Source: DASUPK01 sp963736685 (GTDB lineage: Bacteria; Actinomycetota; Thermoleophilia; Solirubrobacterales; 70-9). Taken from it: a DNA stretch of 64,000 bases. The notes under the pieces are model-generated. The model did no database searches and was not told where the DNA came from. It saw only the letters and a program-made list of their open reading frames with translations. The position numbers were made by a program, and so were the translations under genes. Of this stretch, positions 10,632 to 19,678 are shown piece after piece. How positions within the stretch are numbered: the stretch's first letter is position 1; each line of letters opens with the position of its first letter. The stretch is from positions 248,001 to 312,000 of the forward strand of contig CAVTPZ010000018.1 in assembly GCA_963736685.1 (NCBI GenBank). Reading direction: 5' to 3'.

Positions 10632-11837
10632 CTAGCGCTTCTTCTTCGGCGTCGTGTTCTTCTTCGCCCAGGCCTTCGCCTCGACTTGGAGACGTCGGCG
10701 GTGAGGTTGCCGAGCGCGATATTGGCGTCGACGAGGTGAAGGCCCCAGGTCGCATCGGGAATCGCGTGCAGGGTGGGCGCGCCGCCGACTGGGGCTGATC
10801 TGCAGGACATGGGCGTTGTTGGAGGAGTCGCAGGCGCCGGTGTAGCCCTGAAGCTGGAACCAGGGCGTGCGTCGCGCCGGCGGCGTGTGCTCTGTCCGAC
10901 CGGCCCGGGTGGCGATCCCGATCGTCGTGCCGGGCGCGAACGGCTGCGATCGGGAAGACCGATGGTGAGCAGCGCGGAGCCGCCGCGCGAGCGCCGCGGG
11001 GTTCGTGCAGAGGACGTCTCCGGTCGTCGGCAGACCGGGCGCTCGCGAGGCTCGACGGACGGCCGAAGTGCGAGTCTGTCGGCACCGGGGCGTCGAAGGT
11101 CGAGAAGGCGATGACGCAGCCGAACTGCGTCGGCTTCGTGCACCCGGGGATGTTCTTGAAGTCGCCGCCGACGTTGCCGTCCCGACGCCACCGTCACGTT
11201 GCCGCCGAGCAGGACAGCCGAGACGAGCAGCTTGCGGACCTTCTTCTTCGGATCGATTACCTGGTGGATCAGCTCTCGCAGCACGAAGCTGCCCTGCGAG
11301 TGCCCGATCAGGACCACGCCGCGGCCGTGGTTGTACTTGCGGAGGTAGGTCTTCCAGGCGGCGAGGACGTCGTCGTAGGCGATCTGTGCGGCGTCGGGCG
11401 GGATCGAGCCGCCGCTGAGCAGCGCCTGGAGCGTGACCTGCCGGTACATCGGCGCGAACACGCGGCAGTGGAGGCCGTAGCGGGCGGCCTGATAGAGGGC
11501 GATCGAACGCTCCTCGGGATCGATCGAGAGATCGGAGTTGACGCCCTTGTCGTCGCTGACCGTCGGGTAGACGTAGAAGCAGTCGAACTTCTTCCGGTTA
11601 GGGTCGGGCTTGGCGTGGTGGTGCCGAGGATCTGGCCGCTCGGCGAGACCAGCGTCGTGTCGAAGCCCGGCTCGCACGGGTTGTCCGGGATGCCCGGCTT
11701 GCAGAGCCACGTGGTCGTGTCCCTGACCTTCTTCGGCTTCTTCGCGAGGGCGGCCGGCGCCGCGAGGGCAGCCGAACGCCAAGCACGAGCCCGACGCACC
11801 GCAGGATCCTGCGCAGCGTCCCGCTCCTCTCCTCCAT
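10632..11837 (-). CDS. Exported DUF3089-type alpha/beta hydrolase-like protein (frameshifted)
   Basis: The start at 11837 gives MEERSGTLRRILRCVGLVLG, a signal-peptide-like N-terminus. After frame changes the mature part reads TTTWLCKPGIPDNPCEPGFD and then KKFDCFYVYPTVSDDKG. The nucleophile elbow GHSQGS lies in VVLIGHSQGSFVLRELIHQ. This order (CKPG, FYVYPTVS, GHSQGS) is typical of DUF3089 lipase-like proteins. The C-terminus is basic (AKAWAKKNTTPKKKR). At least four frame changes are required, so activity cannot be judged. Confidence 0.75.
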
Positions 11838-11886
11838 GCGTGCAGCGAGCCTATACCTCAATGAGACACCCCGTCAACGTTCTGTC

Positions 11887-12564
11887 TCAGCGGTTCCTGC
11901 CGCTGAGCGTGAGGCGGACGATCCGGGCCATCGTCGCGCCGAGCACCCGCAGGTAGAGCCGGATCGAGCGGTCAGCGATGTACTCGAGGTCGTGGATCAG
12001 CTTGTCCTCCCAGGAGTCCTCGCGCGTGATCCGGGTCTGCGCGAATCCGGTCACCCCGGGCCGGACCACGAGCCGCTGCCAGTAGGTCGGGATCTCCTCG
12101 CAGATGCGGTTGAAGAAGGCCGGCCGGATGGGGCGCGGACCGACCATGCTCATGTCGCCGCGGATCACGTTGAAGAGCTGCGGCACCTCGTCGATGTGGG
12201 TGAGGCGGGCGGCCTTGCCGACCATGGTCACCTCCTCCTCGGTCCGCTGGCTGAGCTCCTCGCCGTAGGTGTTGCCCAATCGCGCCTCGGCCCCCGGCCT
12301 CAGCGTGCGGAGCTTGTACATCGTGAAGACGTGACCGGCCCTGCCCACGCGCTCGCCGCGGTAGAGGACGGGCCGCCCGGAGGTGATCAGCGTCGCCAGG
12401 GCGAGCAGGCCGAGCAGCGGCGAGAGCAGGACCAGCGCCGAGCCCGCGATCAGCAGGTCGAGCCCGCGCAGGACGATGTCGACTCGCCGCGGTGCGTAGA
12501 CCTCGGAGGCCATGACCGAGACCTGCTCGGCGACCGTGCTGGGCTGCTCAGTCTGGGTCGCCAT
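11887..12564 (-). CDS. Undecaprenyl-phosphate sugar phosphotransferase (bacterial sugar transferase family)
   Basis: A 225-residue monotopic enzyme of the WbaP/WcaJ catalytic class. One hydrophobic re-entrant segment (about 33-62) is followed by GERVGRAGHVFTMYKLRTL, then THIDEVPQLFNVIRGDMSMV and GPRP, the catalytic and phosphate-binding core. The protein is short, lacking the N-terminal four-helix and CoA-binding-like domain of WbaP. It starts a lipid-linked glycan. It overlaps the DUF354 gene by 17 bp. Confidence 0.9.
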   Translation of the reverse strand: MATQTEQPSTVAEQVSVMASEVYAPRRVDIVLRGLDLLIAGSALVLLSPLLGLLALATLITSGRPVLYRGERVGRAGHVFTMYKLRTLRPGAEARLGNTYGEELSQRTEEEVTMVGKAARLTHIDEVPQLFNVIRGDMSMVGPRPIRPAFFNRICEEIPTYWQRLVVRPGVTGFAQTRITREDSWEDKLIHDLEYIADRSIRLYLRVLGATMARIVRLTLSGRNR

Positions 12565-13573
12565 CCGGCTCCGCCGCTCCGAGCATCAGGTCCACGAGCA
12601 GCTGCGGGTCGCGCCGGACGCGCTCGCCCTGGCCGGTCTTCTTGACCAGCTCGAGCGCCCGCGGGTCCGTCAGCGGGCGCAGCCGGTTGGAGCGGATCAG
12701 CGCCTCGTCGACGCCGCCCAGCCGTCCTCCGTAGGTCGTGTAGACGGGAGTCCCGAGCGCGACCGCCTCGCGGTTCATGGTCCCCCCGGCCGAGACGACC
12801 AGGTCCGCGAGGGCGACCAGGCTCTGTGCCTCCACGGCGTGATCGGGAACGATCAGGGACGGCAGGGCAAGCTCCTTGACGTAGGTCCGCTGCTCCTCGG
12901 TGCGCGGCAGCACGACCGCATGGACACCCGGATCAGAGCCTACCCGCGCCAGGACCTGCGGGAAGAGCGGGTTCGAGCGGCGGTGATAGAGCGAGACGTC
13001 GGGAGGAGGGCGAACAATCACCACGACCCGCTCGGTGTCCACACCCAGCTTCTCGAGGGCGCCCGGGTCCGGCTCGAAGTCGTAGAGGTAGTACTCCTCC
13101 TTGATTCCCGGGTATTGGAAGAGCTTCTCCGGCGTGACGCCGAATCGCTTCAGCCGCTCGGGCGGGACCGAGTCCGGGAAGATCACTCGCTTCGCCAGCC
13201 GGCAGCCCACGTGATGCTGGGCGACCGCGAACTCGTAGTCGTGCATATTCGCCTCCGGGATGCCGAGCATGCGCGAGGCGATCGCGATGTCGTTCGACCC
13301 GTGCGCGATCGAGAGGTCGAACCCGGCTCCACTGCCGAAGCGCCGCATTCCACTCGTCCGCTGGATCAGCCGCATCAGCTTGCGGACGCGCGACGCCCCG
13401 CCGTGCTTGCCGATCAGCGTGTACTCCATCCCGTGGAGATCGAGCAGCTCGAGGGTCTGCGTGTACACCCGCGCCGTGATCAGCACCTCGTGGCCCTGCG
13501 CGCGCAGGCGCTCGATGATCGGCCGGAGCACGAGGACGTGGGCCGGCCCGCTCATGTCGGCCCAGATCTTCAA
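12548..13573 (-). CDS. DUF354 family protein (glycosyltransferase/epimerase-like fold)
   Basis: A 341-residue protein starting at TTG (13573), MKIWADMSGPAHVLVLRPII. It has the Rossmann-like layout of DUF354 proteins related to UDP-GlcNAc 2-epimerases: VRPPPDVSLYHRRSNPLFPQ in the middle, then DHAVEAQSLVALADLVVSAG and GGTMNREAVALGTPVYTTYG. The last two resemble sugar-nucleotide binding loops. Clustered with two polysaccharide-initiating transferases, it probably acts in surface glycan synthesis; the substrate is unknown. Confidence 0.8.
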   Translation of the reverse strand: MKIWADMSGPAHVLVLRPIIERLRAQGHEVLITARVYTQTLELLDLHGMEYTLIGKHGGASRVRKLMRLIQRTSGMRRFGSGAGFDLSIAHGSNDIAIASRMLGIPEANMHDYEFAVAQHHVGCRLAKRVIFPDSVPPERLKRFGVTPEKLFQYPGIKEEYYLYDFEPDPGALEKLGVDTERVVVIVRPPPDVSLYHRRSNPLFPQVLARVGSDPGVHAVVLPRTEEQRTYVKELALPSLIVPDHAVEAQSLVALADLVVSAGGTMNREAVALGTPVYTTYGGRLGGVDEALIRSNRLRPLTDPRALELVKKTGQGERVRRDPQLLVDLMLGAAEPDGDPD

Positions 13574-13579
13574 GAAGCT

Positions 13580-14861
13580 CTAGACGGTGGCTGCTGAGAG
13601 CTGCGGGTAGAGGGGGTAGCGCTCCATCAGCGCGCGAGAGCGCTCGAGCAGCGCGTCCTTCTCGGAGTCGAAGTCCGGGCCGAGAGCGCCGACGACGATC
13701 TTCGCGATCTCCCGCAGGTCGTCCTCGACGAGGCCGCGGGTGGTGAGCGCCGGCGTGCCGATCCGCAGGCCCGATGGATCGAGCGGGGGCCGCTCGTCGA
13801 ACGGGATCGCGTTGCGGTTGACCGTGATCCCGACCTCCTCCAGGCGACGCTCGGCCTCCTTGCCGAAGACACCGGTGGGAGTCAGGTCGACGAGGACCAG
13901 ATGGACGTCGGTCCCTCCGGTGAGCACGTCCACCCCGCCGGCGATCAGCTCCTCGCCGAAGGCACGCGCATTGGCGATCGTCTGGCGCTGGCGGGCGGCG
14001 AACTCCGGGGTGGCGGCGATCTTCAGGGCCACCGCCTTGGCGGCGATGATGTGCATCAGCGGGCCGCCCTGCTGGCCGGGGAAGACGGCGCGGTTGATGT
14101 CCGCGGCCAGCTCCTCCTTGCAGAGGATCATCCCGCTGCGCGGCCCGCAGAGAGTCTTGTGGATCGTGGTGGTGACGACGTCGGCGTGCTCGACCGGGTT
14201 CGGGTGCTCGCCCGCCGCGACCAGCCCCGCGAAGTGCGCCATGTCCACCATCAGCCTTGCGCCCACGGAGTCGGCGATCTCCCGGAAGGCGGCGAAGTCG
14301 AGCTGCCGCGGATAGGCCGACCAGCCGGCGACGATCACCTTCGGCTTGTGCTCCTCGGCGAGCCGCGCCACCTCGTCCATGTCGCAGAGCTGGTCCTCGC
14401 GGCGGACGTGGTAGGCGACGACCTTGTAGAGCTTGCCCGAGACGTTCAGCTTCATCCCGTGGGTGAGGTGGCCGCCATGGTCGAGAGCCATCCCCATGAT
14501 CGTGTCGCCCGGGTCGAGCATCGCCATGTAGGCGGCGTTGTTGGCCTGGGCGCCGGAGTGCGGCTGGACGTTGGCGTGCTCGGCGCCGAACAGGTCCTTG
14601 GCCCGGTCGATGGCGAGCTGCTCGGCGACGTCGACCTCCTCGCAGCCGCCGTAGTAGCGCTTGCCGGGATAGCCCTCCGCGTACTTGTTGGTCAGCACCG
14701 AGCCGGCGGCCTCGAGCACCGCCTGCGGGACGAAGTTCTCGGAGGCGATCATCTCGAGCGTGCCCTGCTGGCGGGCCAGCTCGCGGTCGAGGACCCGCTG
14801 CGATGTCCGGATCGACCTCGGCGAGATGGGCGGTCTGGAAGTCGTCGGGGAGGTCGCTCAC
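13580..14861 (-). CDS. glyA: Serine hydroxymethyltransferase (one frameshift near the N-terminus)
   Basis: A PLP enzyme converting serine and tetrahydrofolate to glycine and methylene-THF. Signatures are ASENFVPQAVLEAAGSVLTN, KYAEGYPGKRYYGGCEEVD, and the PLP-lysine segment VTTTIHKTLCGPRSGM. The true N-terminus MSDLPDDFQTAHLAEVDPDI (ATG at 14861) joins to RVLDRELARQQGTLEMIASE after a single-base frame change near 14802. It ends 6 bp before the DUF354 gene. About 427 residues when joined, normal length. Confidence 0.93.
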
Positions 14862-14901
14862 CCGACCTAGGTTATGGCCTTTGGGTGATGGACCGGAGCC
14901 G

Positions 14902-15600
14902 CTACTTCTTCTTTTTCTTCTTGCAGCCCTTCTTCTTCTTTGCGGCCGAGGCGTCGCGATGCTTCTTCTTTTTCTTCCTGCACTTCACCGCGCTCGGGCC
15001 GCCCTGGCCGCCGCCGCAGGCGACGTCCGCGTTGTAGAGGTAGATGTCGTTGTCGGCCGGGGGCGTGTCCGTCGCGAGGCCGCCGTCGGCTGGGAAGGCG
15101 TAGAAGACTGCCTCGAAGAACCCGGCACCGCTATAGCCATAGAGGCCGCCGACGGTGTCGTTCATGAAGTCGATGCCTACGTACTGGCCCTGCTTGATCG
15201 GCATGCTCGCCGCGTACTCGTTGACGCCCGGGGTCTGGATCGTCACGGGCGGCGCGCTCGTCGCGGTCGGCGTGTAGGTCCCGTTCCCGTTGTTGGTGAT
15301 TGCCCGTATCCGGTAGGTATTGGCGGTGGGGATGCCGTTCAACCGGAAGCGGGTGACGGTCCCGTCGCAGGGGGACTGCATGGTCCGGGCGGGAGTCGTG
15401 ATCAGGTTGGCGACCGTGCACGGCCGGTTGGCCGGATTGCCGCCGCCGTCGCACGCGCCGGTGTAGCTGTGGGCCTGATTGACGTCGACGCCGATCGTGG
15501 TGTCAGCGCTCGCCGGCGTTGCGGCGATGGCGCAGGCGCCCACGGCGATCATCGCGAGCAAGGCGGCCCTGATTCCCGACCGACCCATTTCCCTCTTCAT
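14902..15600 (-). CDS. Secreted protein with lysine-rich C-terminal tail
   Basis: A 232-residue protein of unknown function. The start at 15600 (MKREMGRSG) has a strong Shine-Dalgarno (GGAGG, 9-nt spacing); upstream in-frame codons are ignored. A signal peptide (AALLAMIAVGACAIAATPASA) precedes a mature domain with two Cys near its start (GACDGGG, NRPCTVANL), Thr/Pro-rich stretches and DVACGGGQGG near the end. The last 27 residues are mostly Lys with two Cys (KCRKKKKKHRD, then KGCKKKKKK). The same tail design recurs at 53779-55263 and 58268-59026. Confidence 0.8.
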   Translation of the reverse strand: MKREMGRSGIRAALLAMIAVGACAIAATPASADTTIGVDVNQAHSYTGACDGGGNPANRPCTVANLITTPARTMQSPCDGTVTRFRLNGIPTANTYRIRAITNNGNGTYTPTATSAPPVTIQTPGVNEYAASMPIKQGQYVGIDFMNDTVGGLYGYSGAGFFEAVFYAFPADGGLATDTPPADNDIYLYNADVACGGGQGGPSAVKCRKKKKKHRDASAAKKKKGCKKKKKK

Positions 15601-15702
15601 TTTTTCCCGCCTCCAGCTCGCCCCCTGAGTTGGATACGGAACCCTATTCAGGAAGACACCGGCGCCGCATTGACAAAAATCGGGGCCGATCTCCGAACGC
15701 CC

Positions 15703-15730
15703 TTGACATTTACTGACCGACTGGTAAATA
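15703..15730 (+). promoter_or_regulatory. Sigma-70-type promoter with embedded palindromic operator
   Basis: TTGACA (15703-15708), a 16-nt spacer and TAAATA (15725-15730) form a good housekeeping promoter for the R2-like gene. Between the boxes lies TTTACTGACCGACTGGTAAA (15709-15728), whose outer arms TTTAC/GTAAA are inverted and which contains ACTGACC and GACTGGT, words also present in the etf operator at 39694. The TetR gene downstream is the likely ligand-responsive repressor. Confidence 0.6.
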
Positions 15731-15771
15731 ATGCCGCTCGCCGACCGCACCGACCATCCCGGAGGAGAGAG

Positions 15772-16740
15772 ATGACCGAAGCCACCGCAGCAACCAACGG
15801 CCGCGAGGATCTGCACGCCGACGACGAGGCACTGTCCGTCCTGCTGGACGGCGACATCGACAAGGTGATGGCCGGGCTCGACCGCATCGTCGAGGCCGCC
15901 CCCTCATACGAGAAGCTCTTCATGCGCTGGCAGCGCCAGCACTGGTCCACCGAGGACTTCAGCTTCGAAGAGGACAAGAAGCAGTGGGCCGACCCGGACA
16001 TGTTCACGGACGAGGAGCGGCGGTTCCTCGAGTTCGGATTCTCGGAGTTCTTCCTGGGCGAGGAGCGCGTCACCCTGGAGTTGCTCCCCTTCGCCCTGGC
16101 GGCTCCGACCCACGAGGCGAAGGTCTTCCTCACCACGCAGATCTCCGACGAGGCCAAGCACACCGTCTTCTGGAACGGCTTCTACCGCGAGGTCTTCGGG
16201 ATCGAGGCCGGCAGCCTCGGCGAGATGATCGACAAGCAGCGCTACGTCGTGAACAAGGACTGGGAGACGCTCTTCAACGGGATCCTCCACGAGTGCGCCG
16301 AGGATCTGCGCAAGGACCCGAGCGACTTCCCCAAGCTCGTCCGCGGCGTCACCGTCTACATGATCGTGATCGAGGGGATGCTCGCCCTCTCCGCTGCCCG
16401 CTTCATGATCAAGTCGATGCGCGAGCGGAATTGGTTCCCGGGCTTCACCGCGGGGTTCACGGCGGTGAACCGGGACGAGTCCCGCCACGTCGGCTTCGGC
16501 GTCAAGTTCCTGGCCGACGCGATCAAGGATGACGAGGCGAACGCCAAGATCATCGAGGACACGCTGAAGGAGTGTCTGCCGGTCGCCACCCTGGTCTTCG
16601 TCCCGCCATGGGTGGAGGACCCGTACAACTTCCAGACGCCCTTCTACCACTCGTCGGAGATCTTCGAGTACGCGGCGAAGTCGCTCTCGAAGAAGCTGGC
16701 GGCGATGGGCCTCGATCCGGCGATGTTGGCCGCCGCCTAA
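15772..16740 (+). CDS. R2-like diiron (ferritin-like) protein
   Basis: A 322-residue homologue of class I ribonucleotide reductase small subunits. Candidate metal ligands are a Glu at 97/98 (FFLGEE), E127/H130 (ISDEAKHTV), E201 (YMIVIEG) and E236/H239 (NRDESRHVG). No large subunit (nrdA-like) gene is nearby, so it may be an R2-like ligand-binding oxidase rather than a nucleotide reductase; the sequence alone cannot settle this. RBS GGAGGAGAG. Its TAA overlaps the next gene's ATG (TAATG). Confidence 0.85.
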   Translation: MTEATAATNGREDLHADDEALSVLLDGDIDKVMAGLDRIVEAAPSYEKLFMRWQRQHWSTEDFSFEEDKKQWADPDMFTDEERRFLEFGFSEFFLGEERVTLELLPFALAAPTHEAKVFLTTQISDEAKHTVFWNGFYREVFGIEAGSLGEMIDKQRYVVNKDWETLFNGILHECAEDLRKDPSDFPKLVRGVTVYMIVIEGMLALSAARFMIKSMRERNWFPGFTAGFTAVNRDESRHVGFGVKFLADAIKDDEANAKIIEDTLKECLPVATLVFVPPWVEDPYNFQTPFYHSSEIFEYAAKSLSKKLAAMGLDPAMLAAA

Positions 16741-17367
16741 TGGACAAGGCGGCCACAAAACGCGCCGGACTGGAGTAAGCGCGGGCGCCCCTCGACCGGC
16801 GCGCGCGAGCGGATCCTGGACGCGGCCATCGAGGTGCTCAAGTCCGACGGCTATGCCGGCCTCAGCCTTGCCAAGGTTGCTGCGCGGGCCGGCGAGTCGA
16901 AGCCGCTCGTCGTCTACCACTTCGGGTCGAAGGAGGGCCTGGTCGGGGCCGCCGGCCGCGCGGTCGCGGAAATGATCACCGACGAGGTCCTGACCGCCGT
17001 GCGAGGCGCCGGGACGGTCGAGGCGATCGTCCGGGGCGTCGACTGCCGGCACCGAGCGGGTGTCGGACGAGGATGAGCGCGTCGCTCGCCTCTACTTCGA
17101 CCTCGCTGCCGTCTCAGTGGTCGAGCCGGAGGTGCGGCGGACGATCGCCGAGGTGAATGAGGGCTGGCAGAGAGGTGCTCGACGCGGCTGCTGAAGAAGC
17201 AGCGACGGGCTGCCCGCGAGCGAGGTCCGCGTGCTCGCCGTCATGATCATCGCCGGGACGCAGGGCCTGGCTCGAGCGGATCGAGCGGGGCGGACGCCGA
17301 GCGGAAACGGGCCCGAGAGCTCTTCATCCAGAGAGCGCTCGCGGCCGCATCTCACACTCGCGGCTGA
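16740..17367 (+). CDS. TetR-family transcriptional regulator (frameshifted)
   Basis: From ATG at 16740 (MDKAATKRAG), after a frame change near 16768, the protein continues SKRGRPSTGARERILDAAIE, then the TetR helix-turn-helix LSLAKVAARAGESKPLVVYH and FGSKEGLV. The ligand domain is split by further changes near 17040, 17172 and 17290 and ends ARELFIQRALAAASHTRG with TGA at 17365. Co-transcribed with the R2-like gene. It probably binds the palindrome in the promoter at 15709-15728, which would be autoregulation. Confidence 0.75.
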
Positions 17368-17388
17368 GCGAGACCTAGGCTGACAGCA

Positions 17389-17796
17389 GTGTCAGCCGAC
17401 AACGTCGAGATCGTGAAGCGCGGCTTCAAGGAGTTCAACGAGAACGGGATCGACGGAATCCTTCCCTTGCTCGACCCGGAGTTCGTGGCGACGACCCCGC
17501 CCAGCCTCGCCTCCGAGCCCGACACCTACCGAGGCCACGACGGCATCCGCCGCTGGTTCGACTCCTTCTACGAGGTGATGGACGAGATCCGCTGGGACGC
17601 CCATGGCTTCGAGGCCACCGGTGACCGGGTGATCGTCGAGTTCACGCTGCGGGCTCGCGGCAAGACGACGGGGCTCGACTTCGGACAGGACGCGACGATG
17701 CTGTGGGAGCTCCGAGACGGCCGAGCGATCCGACTCGACCTCTTCGAGACAGTGGACGAGGCCCGCGATGCCGCCGGGGGAGGCGGCGCCCGATGA
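17389..17796 (+). CDS. SnoaL/NTF2-like protein
   Basis: A 135-residue cone-shaped alpha+beta protein of the SnoaL-like superfamily. It starts at GTG (VSADNVEIVKRGFKEFNENG) and carries typical features: PLLDPEFVATTPP, RGHDGIRRWFDSFYEVMDE, and the strand pair GDRVIVEFTLRARGK. The substrate is unknown; members include isomerases, cyclases and proteins with no enzyme activity. Little 5' leader is available, so it may be leaderless. It overlaps the next paralogue by ATGA. Confidence 0.8.
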   Translation: MSADNVEIVKRGFKEFNENGIDGILPLLDPEFVATTPPSLASEPDTYRGHDGIRRWFDSFYEVMDEIRWDAHGFEATGDRVIVEFTLRARGKTTGLDFGQDATMLWELRDGRAIRLDLFETVDEARDAAGGGGAR

Positions 17797-18200
17797 CCCC
17801 CACCTACCGCGAGCTGCTGGCGCAATCCGGGGACGCATTCAACGCTCACGATCCCGAGGCATGGGTCGAGGCCTGGAACCCCGACTGCGAATGGCATCCG
17901 TACCTGACGGCTCGTGAGGAGGGCGACCCCGGCTACCACGGGCACAACGGCATCCGCGCCTGGTTCGAGGACGTGGAGGAGATGTTCTCCGAGATCCGGG
18001 TCGACCTCAGCCGGTTCCGCGAGATCGGCAACCGGCTGCTCGTCCTCGGCGAGATGGAGGCGCGCTCCCGCGCCACCGGGGAGCCGGTCTCCTCGGAGGT
18101 CGCCTGGGTCGTGGAGTCACGAGGCGAGAGGCTGCAGCGCGGCTGGTCCTACGGCAGCCACGCCGAGGGCGAGCGCGCGGCGCGCGAGGCGTCCGGCTAG
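17793..18200 (+). CDS. SnoaL/NTF2-like protein, tandem paralogue
   Basis: A 135-residue protein starting ATG at 17793 inside the previous stop (ATGA). Shared layout with its neighbour: AFNAHDPEAWVEAWNPDCEW, GYHGHNGIRAWFEDVEEM, and RLLVLGEMEARSRATGEPVS. The two probably arose by duplication and may form a heterodimer. Its TAG (18198-18200) shares CTAG with the stop of the convergent tsaC gene. Confidence 0.8.
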   Translation: MTPTYRELLAQSGDAFNAHDPEAWVEAWNPDCEWHPYLTAREEGDPGYHGHNGIRAWFEDVEEMFSEIRVDLSRFREIGNRLLVLGEMEARSRATGEPVSSEVAWVVESRGERLQRGWSYGSHAEGERAAREASG

Positions 18201-18839
18201 CCCTGGACGGCGGACCGCAGCCGGGCCTCGACCTCGGCCGCGGGGCAGTGCGCCTTCGCGGAGGATCTCCCAGGCTCCGCCGTCGTCGATGGCGGTGACG
18301 TCGACCACCGTCGAGGGCTCGCCGATCAGCTCTCCGGCGTCGATGGCGAGGTCGGCCGCGTCGAGGATCTCCGGATCGATCCCGTCGAAGCGCGTCGGCG
18401 CCGGCGCGCCGCTCCGGTTGGCGCTCGTCTGGAAGATCGGCGTCATCGTCCCGGCGAGCGGGCCCTCGATCAGGCGGACTCCGAGCCGCTCCGGGTCCTC
18501 GCGGCAGGCCAGCGGGTAGCGCCGCTCGGGGTTGGCGATCACCAGGGTCACCGGGCCCGGCAGCAGAGCGCCGACCGCATCGCGGGTCCGTGGCCCCAGC
18601 CCGGCGACCAGCTCCCGCATCGCCAGCGGCGAGAAGTACATGACGGCCGAGGGCTTGTCGTTCCCCGCGCCCCTTGATCGTCTGGATGCGCTCGACCGCC
18701 TCACCGTTGAGCGGGTCGCAGGCGAGCCCGTAGAGCGTGTCCGCCGGGAAGATCGCCACGCCGCCCTTCCCCACGCAGCGCTCGAGCGCGGCGCGGGCGG
18801 CCTCCGGTCCGTCGCGCTCGACGAGACCGTCTCGGTCAC
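18197..18839 (-). CDS. tsaC: Threonylcarbamoyl-AMP synthase, Sua5/YrdC family (frameshifted)
   Basis: Makes the TC-AMP intermediate for t6A37 of ANN-decoding tRNAs. The GTG at 18839 overlaps the prmC stop (GTGA). Segments in different frames read GKGGVAIFPADTLYGLACDP, then KPSAVMYFSPLAM, LLPGPVTLVIANP, RLIEGPLAGTMTPIFQTSAN and RSGAPAP. These are the KxxxxPxxTxYGL and GPxT hallmarks of the family. Frame changes lie near 18815, 18668 and 18247. It ends EARLRSAVQG, TAG at 18197-18199. Confidence 0.88.
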
Positions 18840-19678
18840 CGGCCGATGACCACGCGATCGTGCCCGGCCAGGTCCTGGCGGGTTTCCGCGTCGGCGTAGC
18901 CGGCCCGGCGAACGAGATCCGAGACCGTCTTCCGCCTGGTCCGCACCGATCTCGAGGGCGACCGTCGCCGGCCGCATCCTGAGCTGGGCGACCGAGGCCA
19001 GCAGCCCATCGATCGCCTCGAGCCCCGTCGGACCGGCCACGACCGCCTCCCGAGGCTCGTACTCGCGGATCTCAGGCGCGAGCCCCTCCCATTCGCCCTC
19101 GGAGACGTAGGGAAGGTTGGCGATCAGGAGATCGCAGGGACCGGCCGAATCGAGCGACGCGATTCCGCGATTGACGACGTCCACCCGGTCGCCGAGCCCG
19201 AGCCGCTCGGTGTTCACCTGAGCGACTCGAAGCGCATCCATCGAGGTGTCGATCGCGGAGACCCTGGACTCGGGGAGCTCGTCGGCGACCGCCAGCGCGA
19301 TCGCGCCGCTTCCCGTTCCGACGTCGATCGCCGACGCCGCCTGGATCTCCACCGCGACCTCGACGAGCAGCTCGGTCTCCGGCCTCGGGATCAGGACGCG
19401 GCGGTCGACCAGCAGCTCGATTCGCCGGAAGCCCTTGCGTCCGACGATGTAGGCGACCGGCTCGCGGCGGACCCGGCGGCGGACCATTTCGGCGAACTCC
19501 CGGGAGGCGCCCACCGGCAGGCGCATGTCCGGCTCGGCGGCGATGCGGGCGCGGTCCCAGCCGGTCGCGTGGGCGAGCAGCAGCTCGGCGTCGAGACGAG
19601 CCGACCGCAGCCCGCCGCGGCGATCGCGTCGACCGCTGCCGGGAGCGCGTCGCGGACTGCCGAGGTCTCGGGACTCAG
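18836..19678 (-). CDS. prmC: Release factor glutamine N5-methyltransferase (frameshifted)
   Basis: Methylates the Gln of the GGQ motif in peptide chain release factors and lies directly after prfA. Signatures are LDAELLLAHATGWDRAR, the AdoMet motif AIDVGTGSGAIALAVADELP and the catalytic NLPYVSEGEW (family NPPY; the second residue here is Leu). Frame changes lie near 19617 and 18940. No ATG/GTG/TTG is available at the 5' end: the frame begins LSPETSAVRD with CTG overlapping the prfA stop (CTGA), so the start is either CTG or a sequencing error in ATGA. Confidence 0.88.

Noticed and set aside
14803..15771. Upstream 323-codon extension of the R2-like gene
   Set aside because: It runs through the antisense of the Lys-tailed protein and across the promoter; the ATG at 15772 has a strong ribosome-binding site.
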